Shown in pieces: positions 16,597-24,822 of a DNA stretch of 38,707 nucleotides. Positions within the stretch are counted from its first letter, which is position 1; every line of letters starts with the position of its first letter. The DNA is taken from assembly GCA_022819905.1 (NCBI GenBank), contig JAJEGJ010000064.1:1-38707 (forward strand). The letters run 5' to 3'. The notes under the pieces were generated by a model that did not search any database, was not told the origin of the DNA, and was given only the letters and a program-made list of their open reading frames with translations. Source of the stretch: Alphaproteobacteria bacterium (GTDB lineage Bacteria > Pseudomonadota > Alphaproteobacteria > TMED109). The translations under genes were made by a program, and so were the position numbers.

Positions 16597-17491
16597 CACG
16601 CCACCGCCGCCGGTCTACGACTCGCTGGCAGCCCCGGAACTCGCGACGAAGGCGTACGTGCTCGATGTATGGGGAGTACTCTGGGACGGTATCCAGGCCT
16701 ATCCCGACGCGGCAGCCTGTCTGCTCGAACTTCGGCGGCAAGACAAGCGGGTTCTCCTGCTCTCTAATGCGCCGCGCCCAAGCCACAGCGTGGTTCACGG
16801 TCTGGCCGGGATCGGCATCGCGGACCATCTCTTTGATGGCATCCTGACTTCCGGTGATCTGTGCAGGGAGGCCTGCGCCAACGGCGGCGACGAGTTCGGC
16901 ACCGCGTATCACTACCTCGGGCTCGAAAAGGATCGAGCCTTGCTCGAAGGCCTGCCGTTTCGGGAAGCCGCGGAGCTTACTGCCGCGGACTTCATCCTGA
17001 ACCTCGGTACCCGGCAGCTTGGTGAGTCGGCAGAGGCGTATCGCGCCGAGTTGTCACTGGCACGCGATCGGGATCTGCCCATGCTCTGTGCCAATCCGGA
17101 CCGGATCATCGTGCGTTCAGATGGAAGCTCCGTCGACTGTGCGGGCGCGCTGGCGGACCTGTACGCGGCGCTCGGGGGCTCGGTACGATCATTCGGGAAG
17201 CCTCTGCGTCCCACGTATGACGCGTGTCTTGAGCGCCTGCGGGGTTGGTTGCCTGATCTGGTCCCAGGCGCCGTGCTGGCGGTCGGCGATTCCCTCACGA
17301 CGGACATCCGCGGAGCCCAGGCCGCTGGGTTTCGCACCGCTCTGGTGGCCGGGGGAATCCACGGACAGGAACTCGGTTTGCGACGACATGGCGACCGTCC
17401 CGACCCGCAACGGATTGCCGCACTGACCGATCGGATCGGGGTCCGTCCGGACGCCGTCCTGTCGACATTCCAGTGGAGTGCAACACGATAG
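16589..17491 (+). CDS. TIGR01459-type HAD superfamily (subfamily IIA) hydrolase
   Basis: A 300-residue NagD-like HAD protein. Motif I reads LDVWGVLWDG (Asp26, Trp28). Motif II is LLLSNAPR, and the closing motif is AVGDSLTTDIRGA near residue 230. The usual DxD general acid is replaced by Trp. I recall DxW as typical of this alphaproteobacterial family, so activity or mechanism may differ from NagD. The substrate is unknown. It overlaps pyrD by 8 bases (ATGCCTGA), so the two are cotranscribed. A role in nucleotide or phosphate clean-up is only suggested by context. Confidence 0.85.
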   Translation: MPDTPPPPVYDSLAAPELATKAYVLDVWGVLWDGIQAYPDAAACLLELRRQDKRVLLLSNAPRPSHSVVHGLAGIGIADHLFDGILTSGDLCREACANGGDEFGTAYHYLGLEKDRALLEGLPFREAAELTAADFILNLGTRQLGESAEAYRAELSLARDRDLPMLCANPDRIIVRSDGSSVDCAGALADLYAALGGSVRSFGKPLRPTYDACLERLRGWLPDLVPGAVLAVGDSLTTDIRGAQAAGFRTALVAGGIHGQELGLRRHGDRPDPQRIAALTDRIGVRPDAVLSTFQWSATR

Positions 17492-17600
17492 CGGCGGCTG
17501 CGGTGGCTATCGTGTGCCACTGGACGCTGGAGTTGCGTCCGCGGAACACCAGCCCCTCCCCGTCGGCGTGCTTCCACGGAACACCGATGCCGCCAATCGC

Positions 17601-17627
17601 ATTGACGGTCTATCAAATCCCGTCAAT
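17601..17627. promoter_or_regulatory. Perfect palindrome with -35-like arm upstream of permease
   Basis: ATTGACGG (17601-17608) and CCGTCAAT (17620-17627) are a perfect 8-bp inverted repeat around 11 bases. The left arm holds TTGACG, a good -35 box, with AATATC 17 bases further on as a possible -10. A third TTGAC begins at 17631. This suggests a promoter whose -35 lies inside an operator. Confidence 0.5.
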
Positions 17628-17688
17628 ATCTTGACTGGCATTCGCCACCAAGCGAGCGCGTTGCTGCAAGTCACGAATTGAATTTCCG

Positions 17689-17703
17689 ATAGTCGTCGAC
17701 TAT
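17689..17703. promoter_or_regulatory. Short palindrome before the permease start
   Basis: ATAGTC (17689-17694), GTC, GACTAT (17698-17703): a 6-bp inverted repeat ending 10 bases before the ATG, over the ribosome-binding region. It could be a second operator or a translation-masking hairpin. Confidence 0.35.
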
Positions 17704-17713
17704 AGGTCCCGAT

Positions 17714-19480
17714 ATGGCGACCGATACTTGCGAACTTCAATCCCGCGTCCGCTACGAACCGGATGACCGGCCACCCGCGTTGCTGGCGGCGGGTCTGGGG
17801 CTGCAACTCACCATCCTGACCATTTCCGGGATCGTCATCACGCCGCTGATCGTGATCCAAGCTGCCGGCGGCTCCGACACGTACATGATGTGGGCGGTCT
17901 TCGGGTCGGTGGTGGTCAGTGGAATCAGCACGATTCTCCAGGCTGTCAGGGTCGGTCGCATCGGCGCCGGTTACGTGCTCTTGATGGGGACCTCCGGCGC
18001 CTTCATCGCCATCTGCATTACCGCCATCGCGGAGGGCGGGCCGGCGATGCTGGCGACGCTGGTCATCATCTCCTCACTCTTCCAGTTCGTACTGGCAAGG
18101 CGGTTGTCACTGTTCCGCCGGGTGCTGACTCCGACCGTCGCGGGCACCGTCATCATGCTGATTCCGGTGACCGTGATGCCAATCATCTTCGACCTGCTCG
18201 GGCGGGTTCCGGACGGGACGCCAGCCGAGGCGGCGCCGTTAAGTGCGCTTGTCACGCTGCTCATCATCGTCGGGATCGCCGTCAAGGCGACCGGCGTGCT
18301 CCGACTGTGGGCGCCTGTCATCGGTGTCATCGCCGGGTCGCTGGTTGGCGGGTACTTCGGGATCTACGATACGGCCAGGATTTCCGATGCACCGTGGATC
18401 GGTTTTCCGGACGCAAGCGCCTGGCCCGGCTTTGATTTGAGTTTCGGTGCGACATTTTGGACATTGCTGCCGGGTTTCGTCTTCGTGACGCTGATCGGCG
18501 CCATCGAAACCGTGGGCGATTCCGTGGCGATCCAGCGGGTTTCGTGGCGCCGCCCTCGGGCAGTCAACTTCCGTTCGGTCCAGGGGGCCGTCACGGCAGA
18601 CGGTGTGGGGAACCTCCTGTCGGGCTGCATCGGGACGGTTCCGAACACCACGTACTCCTCGAGCGTCTCGGTCACCGAATTGACGGGCGTCGGCGCGCGT
18701 ACGGTGGGCATCGCCGCGGGAACGATTTTCCTCGCGCTTGCGTGTTTCCCAAAGTTGCTGTCGCTGATCCTTGCGATCCCGAGTCCCGTCGCCGGGGCGT
18801 ACGTCAGCGTCCTGCTTGCCATTCTCTTCGTGGTGGGCATGAAGGTCCTGATTCAGGAAGGAATCGACTACCGGAACGGCATGATTGCCGGCGTGTCGTT
18901 CTGGGTCGGGGCCGGCTTCCAGAACGGCGTGATCTTTCCCGAAGTCTTCGCGGAGTTTGCGGGCGGCCTGCTGCAAAACGGCATGACGGCCGGAGGGCTG
19001 ACGGCACTGCTGCTGACCCTGTTCGTCGAACTCGCCGAACCCCGCCGCTGGCGCATCGAGGTGCCCTTCCAGGTTTCCGTTCTGCCCAAGGTCAGGGAAT
19101 TTCTTCAGGCGTTTGCAACGCGGAGCGGCTGGGGGGAGACGATGATGAACCGTCTTGACAGCGCGAGCGAGGAGACCTTGCTGACCCTGCTCCGGCAATA
19201 CGGCGACGAAGACCGCGGGGGCGACGCTGCGCGTCGCTTGCTGCTGGTCGCGCACAAGGAAAGCGACGAAGCGGTTCTGGAATTCATCGCGTCAACCGGT
19301 GAGGCGAATCTCCAGGACCAGATCGCACTGCTCAGTGAACGCGCCACCGAAGCCCCAGTCGAGCACGAAGTTTCCCTCAGGCTCTTGCGGCACGTGGCCT
19401 CATCGGTTCACCATCAGCAGTACCATGACACCGACATCGTGACCGTGCGGGTCAAGGTCCCCAGCGAGTTAGAACCCTAG
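17714..19480 (+). CDS. NCS2-family nucleobase permease with C-terminal GHKL-like domain
   Basis: This 588-residue protein has residues 1-450 as a multi-helix transporter of the uracil/xanthine (SLC23, NCS2) type. The family block runs QGAVTADGVGNLLSG, then PNTTYSSSVSVTELTGVGAR, with GAIETVGDSVAIQ before it. After the last helix, about 130 residues form a soluble domain not found in UraA or PbuX. It reads like an anti-sigma/GHKL fold: REFLQAFATRSGW, SASEETLLTLL at the N-box position, and LRLLRHVASSVHH near the end. The usual N-box Asn is absent, so ATP binding is doubtful. The substrate is unproven. Palindromes lie upstream. It is convergent with the RND gene. Confidence 0.8.
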   Translation: MATDTCELQSRVRYEPDDRPPALLAAGLGLQLTILTISGIVITPLIVIQAAGGSDTYMMWAVFGSVVVSGISTILQAVRVGRIGAGYVLLMGTSGAFIAICITAIAEGGPAMLATLVIISSLFQFVLARRLSLFRRVLTPTVAGTVIMLIPVTVMPIIFDLLGRVPDGTPAEAAPLSALVTLLIIVGIAVKATGVLRLWAPVIGVIAGSLVGGYFGIYDTARISDAPWIGFPDASAWPGFDLSFGATFWTLLPGFVFVTLIGAIETVGDSVAIQRVSWRRPRAVNFRSVQGAVTADGVGNLLSGCIGTVPNTTYSSSVSVTELTGVGARTVGIAAGTIFLALACFPKLLSLILAIPSPVAGAYVSVLLAILFVVGMKVLIQEGIDYRNGMIAGVSFWVGAGFQNGVIFPEVFAEFAGGLLQNGMTAGGLTALLLTLFVELAEPRRWRIEVPFQVSVLPKVREFLQAFATRSGWGETMMNRLDSASEETLLTLLRQYGDEDRGGDAARRLLLVAHKESDEAVLEFIASTGEANLQDQIALLSERATEAPVEHEVSLRLLRHVASSVHHQQYHDTDIVTVRVKVPSELEP

Positions 19481-19542
19481 AACCGGCCGTCCCAGCCGAT
19501 TGACCTCCGGCGACGTGTACCCGGCGTTCTCCCGGCGGCGCA

Positions 19543-22500
19543 TCAATGGGTGCGGCCATCGATCAGCATGACCAGCGTCGGGAGAACGAACAGGATGAAC
19601 AGCGCCGAGAGCACGAGCCCACCCAACATGCTCACCACGAACGGCACCAGGAAAATCAATTCGTCGCCCCGTTCGTAGAGCAGCGGCGACAGCCCGAGCA
19701 CGGTCGTCAGGCTCGTCAGGAACACGGCCCGGAATCGATGCCGGGCGGCCGCCGAAGCGGCCGCAATGGCTGGCAGCATCCGGTTCTCTCGACGCAGCAG
19801 GTTGTATCGATCCATGAGCACCAACGCGTCATTCACGACAACTCCTGACACGCCGATCATTCCGAAGATGGATATTGCCGTCAGATCCCAGCCCAGAATC
19901 CAGTGACCGAATACCGCGCCCGCAAACGAGAGAAGTATCCCGACCACAGCGACCAGGGGCTTCCAGTAGCTGCGCAGGAACGCGGCCATGAAAGCGTACA
20001 TCGCGATCAACACGATGGGAACCAGGACCCCCAGCGTCGTCAGCATCGTTCTTTCGTCTCGGGCGCCGCCTTCGGTTTCGACCTTCAAACCGGGGTATTT
20101 TGCCAGCAAGTCCGGCACGAACTCGGTGTTGACGTGTCGTCGTGCCTGAATCGGCGTGATGACTGAAGGATCGGCTTGCGCGTTCACGACTGCCGCCTGC
20201 TGACCATCGATCCGCTTTAGCGTGCCCAGTTCGCGCGTCTCGGTAAGTCGCGTGACCATCGACAGAGGCATCTCGTCGTTGGTGACCCTGTCATTCAGGC
20301 CTGCCCGCAGGCCGGGGCCAACCTGGAAGATCCGCTCACGAGCCAGCTCACCCAGGCTCGTTCGGCGCTCCGGCGGATACCTCACCATGACCTTCAGTTC
20401 TTCGTGGCCACGCTGAAGGCGCTGGACTTCGATGCCGTGAAAGTTGGCACGCAGCTGTGCCCCGACCAACGCAGCGCTCATCCCTGCTGCCTCCGCGGCC
20501 GGTGTCAGCTCGACCTCGACGTGCCGCTTGCCAACAGACAGGCTGTCGGACACGCCATAGATGCCGGGAATGGTCGCCAGGTATTCCCGCAACTCCGCGA
20601 CCACTTCCTTCAGCGTTTTCAGGTCTTCGTGCTTGAATGCGTAGGCGACACCCGGCTTGGTGCGCACCCTGGTGGTTTCGTAATCAACCGATTCCAGATA
20701 GGACGTGTCCCCGACGTTGTGGCGCCACAGCTGCGCGATCTCCCAGGGGGAAGCCATGCGAATCGGCCGATCGTTGAGATGCAGCCGTACCGACGCGACG
20801 TGACTGCGCGGACGGTCCTCCTTGCCGGCCCTGGACGAGGCCACGTTGCCGACCATCATGCTGACGGCATTGATGGAATCACTGCCCAGCTCGTCGTTGA
20901 TGCTCTCGGCCGCGCTCACGAACCGCTCAGCGACCGCCAGCGTGCTCTCAAAGGGCGCACCCATCGGAAGCTTGAGATCGGCCTGCACGCTGTTCGTCAC
21001 GTTTGCCCGGCTGTCATACATCACGACCCGAACGATTTCTGAACGGACCAGTAAGACCGCAGCGACAATGACCACCAGCCCGCCTGTCAGGGTCAACCCA
21101 ATATTCGTGACGGACCAAGACACGGCTGGAACCACCACACTCTCGCGAAGATTCTCCAGCCAGCCCCGCACAAATTCCTGCAGGTCCTTGAGCGGGGACA
21201 GACTCCAGGGCCGTTCTTGCGCGAGGTGCGCCGGCAGGATCAGGAACGCTTCCGCCAGCGAAACCAGCAAAACAAAGAGTGCGACGTACGGGAATACCTT
21301 CAGAATTTGAAAGTCGCCGGACGTGATGAATGCAAACGGCACCAGTGCCAGCAACGTGGTCACGACACCGACCAGAATCGGGCCGAAAACAGCTTTCGCG
21401 CCGCTGATGGCGGCATCCAATGCGCTCTTGCCGGTCTCCCGCTCAGCGGCAATGCTTTCTCCCACCACAACTGCATCGTCAACAACAATGCCTATGAGCA
21501 GGAAGAACGCGAAGACGGTCCCCATATTCAGCGTGAGGCCTGCCGGACCAAAGAAGATCAGTGATCCGATGAATGACAGCGGTATACCGACGGCAATCCA
21601 CGATGCCACCCGCAGGTCAAACACAAGCACCAAACAGATGAACACCAGTAGCGCGCCAATCACCCCGTTCCGGATGATCTCCGTCAGCCGGTCCAATGCA
21701 GGTTTCGCGCTGTCGCTCCATACATCGATGACGACGTCCTCCGGTGTCTGATAGCTGCCCAGCCACTCCCGGACGTCCTCTGACATCTCGACAATTGACT
21801 GCTCCTCGGCAGCATCGACGCGAACAAGCACGGCTGGCCAGCCATTGAATCGGGTAACCGTCTGGTCGTCGACGAAACCATCGCGAACTTCTGCAACGTC
21901 ACCAAGCCGCAGGATCGTGCCGTCCAGCCGGGTCAGCAGCGGAATATCCTTGAAGTCCTCGCCAACCCTCCGTTTGGCGATGGTGTGCAGGATCACCCCG
22001 CCGGCTTCGGTGCGGAGTTCGCCAAACGTCACGTTGACCGATTCCCGTTGTACAGCGTTGGCAATTCTGCGAATCGTGAGACGGTTCCGGCGCAAGGCCT
22101 CCTCGTGAACCTCGATGGAGATCTCACGGTCCCGGGTTCCTCGAAGCTCCACCTGCGACACGGTCGGCAATTGCAGCAACTCGCCACGGACGCTTTCCGC
22201 TGCAACTCTTAGCTCGTCCTCGGTCAAGCGAGATGACGAGACCGCAAGCGTCACGACTTCCAGCGCGACTTCCTGCAGCCTCACTTCCGGCTGCTCCGCG
22301 TTGGCCGGCGGGAAGCGCTCGATACTGTCCACGGCGTTCTGGATATCCAGCAGCACGGAAGCGGAACGTGCAAACGGCGCAATCTCGATGTCGACGCGCC
22401 CAAGACCGTGGGTAGCCGTCGTGATGACCCGCTCTACCCCCGACAACCCAAGGATGTTCTCTTCTATTCGCCGGTTGATGTCCTCTTCCACTTCCTGCGG

Positions 22501-22716
22501 AGAAGATCCGGGTGCCGGTACGGTTACGGTGACCATCCGCAGATCCATCTGCGGGAAACGCTGAATCGGAATCTGGGATCCCGAGATGATCCCGCCGACG
22601 ATGAACAGCACCATCAGCAGATTGGCGGCAACCGGGTTACGGGCGAAATAGGCGATCAGTCCCGCTCTCGATGTCGCGCCGGGCTGGGCCGTCGTTGGGA
22701 GATCGGTTGTACTCAT
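19543..22716 (-). CDS. RND-family efflux transporter permease subunit
   Basis: This 1057-residue inner-membrane proton antiporter follows the HAE1/AcrB plan: helix 1 (LLMVLFIVGGII), a large periplasmic loop, helices 2-7, a second loop and helices 8-12. The paired proton-relay aspartates are in GIVVDDAVVVGES on helix 4. It is the pump of a tripartite system. The adaptor gene lies just upstream with a 12-base gap. No outer-membrane TolC-like gene is in the window. Its PVAANLLMV start and MDLRMVTVTVPAPGSSP segment resemble the environmental AcrB/MdtB-like branch. The cargo cannot be told. Confidence 0.95.
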   Translation of the reverse strand: MSTTDLPTTAQPGATSRAGLIAYFARNPVAANLLMVLFIVGGIISGSQIPIQRFPQMDLRMVTVTVPAPGSSPQEVEEDINRRIEENILGLSGVERVITTATHGLGRVDIEIAPFARSASVLLDIQNAVDSIERFPPANAEQPEVRLQEVALEVVTLAVSSSRLTEDELRVAAESVRGELLQLPTVSQVELRGTRDREISIEVHEEALRRNRLTIRRIANAVQRESVNVTFGELRTEAGGVILHTIAKRRVGEDFKDIPLLTRLDGTILRLGDVAEVRDGFVDDQTVTRFNGWPAVLVRVDAAEEQSIVEMSEDVREWLGSYQTPEDVVIDVWSDSAKPALDRLTEIIRNGVIGALLVFICLVLVFDLRVASWIAVGIPLSFIGSLIFFGPAGLTLNMGTVFAFFLLIGIVVDDAVVVGESIAAERETGKSALDAAISGAKAVFGPILVGVVTTLLALVPFAFITSGDFQILKVFPYVALFVLLVSLAEAFLILPAHLAQERPWSLSPLKDLQEFVRGWLENLRESVVVPAVSWSVTNIGLTLTGGLVVIVAAVLLVRSEIVRVVMYDSRANVTNSVQADLKLPMGAPFESTLAVAERFVSAAESINDELGSDSINAVSMMVGNVASSRAGKEDRPRSHVASVRLHLNDRPIRMASPWEIAQLWRHNVGDTSYLESVDYETTRVRTKPGVAYAFKHEDLKTLKEVVAELREYLATIPGIYGVSDSLSVGKRHVEVELTPAAEAAGMSAALVGAQLRANFHGIEVQRLQRGHEELKVMVRYPPERRTSLGELARERIFQVGPGLRAGLNDRVTNDEMPLSMVTRLTETRELGTLKRIDGQQAAVVNAQADPSVITPIQARRHVNTEFVPDLLAKYPGLKVETEGGARDERTMLTTLGVLVPIVLIAMYAFMAAFLRSYWKPLVAVVGILLSFAGAVFGHWILGWDLTAISIFGMIGVSGVVVNDALVLMDRYNLLRRENRMLPAIAAASAAARHRFRAVFLTSLTTVLGLSPLLYERGDELIFLVPFVVSMLGGLVLSALFILFVLPTLVMLIDGRTH

Positions 22717-22728
22717 GTTGAGGCTCCG

Positions 22729-23850
22729 CTAATCGGACGGCACCGCTTCCGCAATCGCGACCGCCAATCCTTCTCTTGCTTCCGGCAGAATGCCGAAAAC
22801 CACGCCCTCCCCGGCGTCGAACGCCTCCACGACCAACCCGTTCTCCACGCGGCCCAATGCCGTCGGCGTAAAGGATGTCAACTCGCCGTCCCGGACGACC
22901 CACACGCGGTTCTGCTCCTGAATGGCGGCCTCCGGCAGCGTGTAGACATTCTCATAGGCGGGACCTTCGATCTCGCCCTCACCAAACGAGCCTGGCAACG
23001 GCAACGAAGCCACCGTCTGATTGGAGGCAAACCTGAAAAACACGGTTGCCAGACGGCTGCTCGGAGCGACCATCGAGGACACGCGCGTCGCCTCCAACCG
23101 ATGGGTACCCACTTCTGTGCGAACTACCGCGGAACGCCCCTTGAGCGGGCTCAAATACCCGAGGCTCGAGACTTCCATCGGTGCCTCGAACTGCAACGCG
23201 TCGACCCGATACACGGTGCCGATCCTGCCCCCGGGGCCAACGTCACGATGCGGACCGACGACCTCGCCAACCTCCAATTCGGTACTGATCACTCGACTCT
23301 CGTACGGCAGGGAAATACTCGTTCGTTCAAGTTGGAGTCTTGCCAACTCAAGCCCCGTCTCCGCGCTGGCCAGTTGCGCTTCCGCAAGCGCTACCCGCAA
23401 TGCGTTTCCCCGGGCCTCCTCGATTTGCAGCCGGACCGCCGCTTCACTGACCGCGTTCGCAGCCGCCTTGACCTGAAGCTCGTACTCGGTCGGATCAATC
23501 TGAACAAACTGCTCGTTCGCCGGAATCACTCCGCCGTTATTGAAGTTTGGTGAAATCCAGCTAACTCGTCCGGTGACTTCTGCAACAATGCCTGTCTGTT
23601 CTTCCAGTGTTACCGCCCCGGTCAGCTTTAACTTAATCGACTGGTCTACAATTTCGGGTTTGACTACCTGCACAACAGGTTTGGCTGCATCAAATGACAG
23701 ACCGGAAGATGTATCGATTTGAACATGACCAGGAGCCCTGGCGAAATACAGTGCTACGACAATCGCCGCCAGAATCAGCGCCGCCTGCACAAAGCCAGGC
23801 AACCGAAACCGCCCGGGCTGCACGGCTTGGCCATCATTAAGCTGTGCCAT
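22729..23850 (-). CDS. RND efflux periplasmic adaptor (HlyD/MFP family)
   Basis: About 373 residues from ATG 23850. A start 20 codons upstream is possible, but GGAAA before MAQLNDG supports this one. A single N-terminal helix (VQAALILAAIVVALYFA) anchors it. The barrel-sandwich half follows (VTLEEQTGIVAEVTGRVSWI). Next is a helical hairpin rich in Ala and Glu, then the second half and beta-barrel (LPYESRVISTELEVGEVV). It links the RND pump to an outer-membrane channel. It is first in a two-gene operon with the permease. The upstream spacer is long and AT-rich, so regulation may lie there. Confidence 0.92.
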   Translation of the reverse strand: MAQLNDGQAVQPGRFRLPGFVQAALILAAIVVALYFARAPGHVQIDTSSGLSFDAAKPVVQVVKPEIVDQSIKLKLTGAVTLEEQTGIVAEVTGRVSWISPNFNNGGVIPANEQFVQIDPTEYELQVKAAANAVSEAAVRLQIEEARGNALRVALAEAQLASAETGLELARLQLERTSISLPYESRVISTELEVGEVVGPHRDVGPGGRIGTVYRVDALQFEAPMEVSSLGYLSPLKGRSAVVRTEVGTHRLEATRVSSMVAPSSRLATVFFRFASNQTVASLPLPGSFGEGEIEGPAYENVYTLPEAAIQEQNRVWVVRDGELTSFTPTALGRVENGLVVEAFDAGEGVVFGILPEAREGLAVAIAEAVPSD

Positions 23851-24009
23851 CTTGATTTCCGATTGCTGATACGAGTTCCCCGGTGCGCGGGGCGGAAACC
23901 TAGAGGCCACGAATCAAGGAACCACGCCGTACTGCATTTGCTCCAGGAGTTGCCGAGCCTCTATTCATCCTCCCAATGGTGCCGGTAATCCGCAAAATAC
24001 ACCTCGTAA

Positions 24010-24115
24010 CCGAGCATGTCCATACGACTCAATATCAATTATCCGCAACTTATAACGTTTCTGCTCTTTATGTTGACTTGACGTTCGACAAGCTTGCTAG
24101 CAACCACATGCTCGG
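24010..24115. repeat. 10-bp inverted repeat enclosing a palindrome
   Basis: CCGAGCATGT (24010-24019) and ACATGCTCGG (24106-24115) are perfect inverse copies with 86 bases between. Just inside the right arm lies the perfect 10-bp palindrome TTGCTAGCAA (24094-24103). The transcript could fold into one long-range stem, as in a structured RNA or a small element's ends. No transposase frame lies between. Confidence 0.4.
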
Positions 24116-24651
24116 GTGGCAGACTGCTTCCACCGCAAAACCATACCTTTGCGCACCAGCCAAACCAGTACTGCAAGTCACTTATCGACCAAGTCCCGAC
24201 CTATCGTGCCGCTGGTTCGTGATACTCACCTGTCAACACTTCACCTACCAACCGCTGCAGGAGGAAGTATGGCGCAGACCAGCTGCCTCCCCAGCAATGC
24301 ACTCTGATGATTTGTTCTAACGACAACAGTCACGAACTGCATGGCAAAGAATATCTCCGATAGCGACAAGCGTTCAATTGGAGGCAACATGACGTCGCAA
24401 TAAAGATTGCCCGTGCTGTATTTGTACCTTCTACGTCAATTAACTTGAAGCGTCCTGCCAAGTATACGTCACTCGCAGACGGGCTGCCGTTCGGCAGGAA
24501 GGTCCCGGAGCGTTCGCTTGTAGCGTGCCCGCGTCAGCCAGTGCGGATCGCGTTCGCTGCGACATTGCCAGCCCCCGCTCCCGGCGACCAGCGAGTCTAC
24601 CATCGCAGCGTCAACTCCCGCCATGAAAGACTGTTGCTGAGCACTTGTCCC

Positions 24652-24661
24652 GGGGGGGGGG
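24652..24661 (+). repeat. Homopolymeric G10 tract
   Basis: Ten G residues in a row, about 100-160 bases before the DUF2157 gene. Runs of this length are prone to slippage during replication. In a promoter region they can change spacing and so expression. It is the longest homopolymer I saw in the window. Confidence 0.9.
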
Positions 24662-24822
24662 CCACAATCCGGAGACGCCCCAAAACGGCACCGACATGAC
24701 GACCCATTCGCAGCGCCGGGGACACGCGCTAAACTCCGATACAGATAAGCGTTTCTTCGACCTTGTTCACCTTGGAGCGTGCCCCGTTGCGTCTGATTCG
24801 CCTGCTGAAGAAGGACTTGGCG

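Larger units (their letters stand above)
23851..24822. other. Long gene-free, partly AT-rich region
   Basis: About 970 bases without a convincing gene. Positions 23970-24450 are visibly AT-richer than the flanks and look non-coding in all frames. They contain a 10-bp inverted repeat, a TTGCTAGCAA palindrome and a CTGCCG-TT-CGGCAG stem at 24484-24497. Two tiny frames have strong Shine-Dalgarno sequences (ATG 24269, 12 codons; ATG 24389, 4 codons). A G10 tract is at 24652-24661. It separates the divergent HlyD and DUF2157 promoters and may hide a small RNA or a decayed gene. Confidence 0.5.

Noticed and set aside
24269-24307. 12-codon frame with AGGAGG before its ATG, and a 4-codon frame at 24389
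   Set aside because: Good ribosome-binding sequences, but too short to support as genes from sequence alone. Noted in the spacer entry.
23976-24320. 114-codon open frame in the AT-rich spacer
   Set aside because: Composition is unlike a folded protein and unlike neighbouring genes; no Shine-Dalgarno and no family resemblance. Kept as non-coding.
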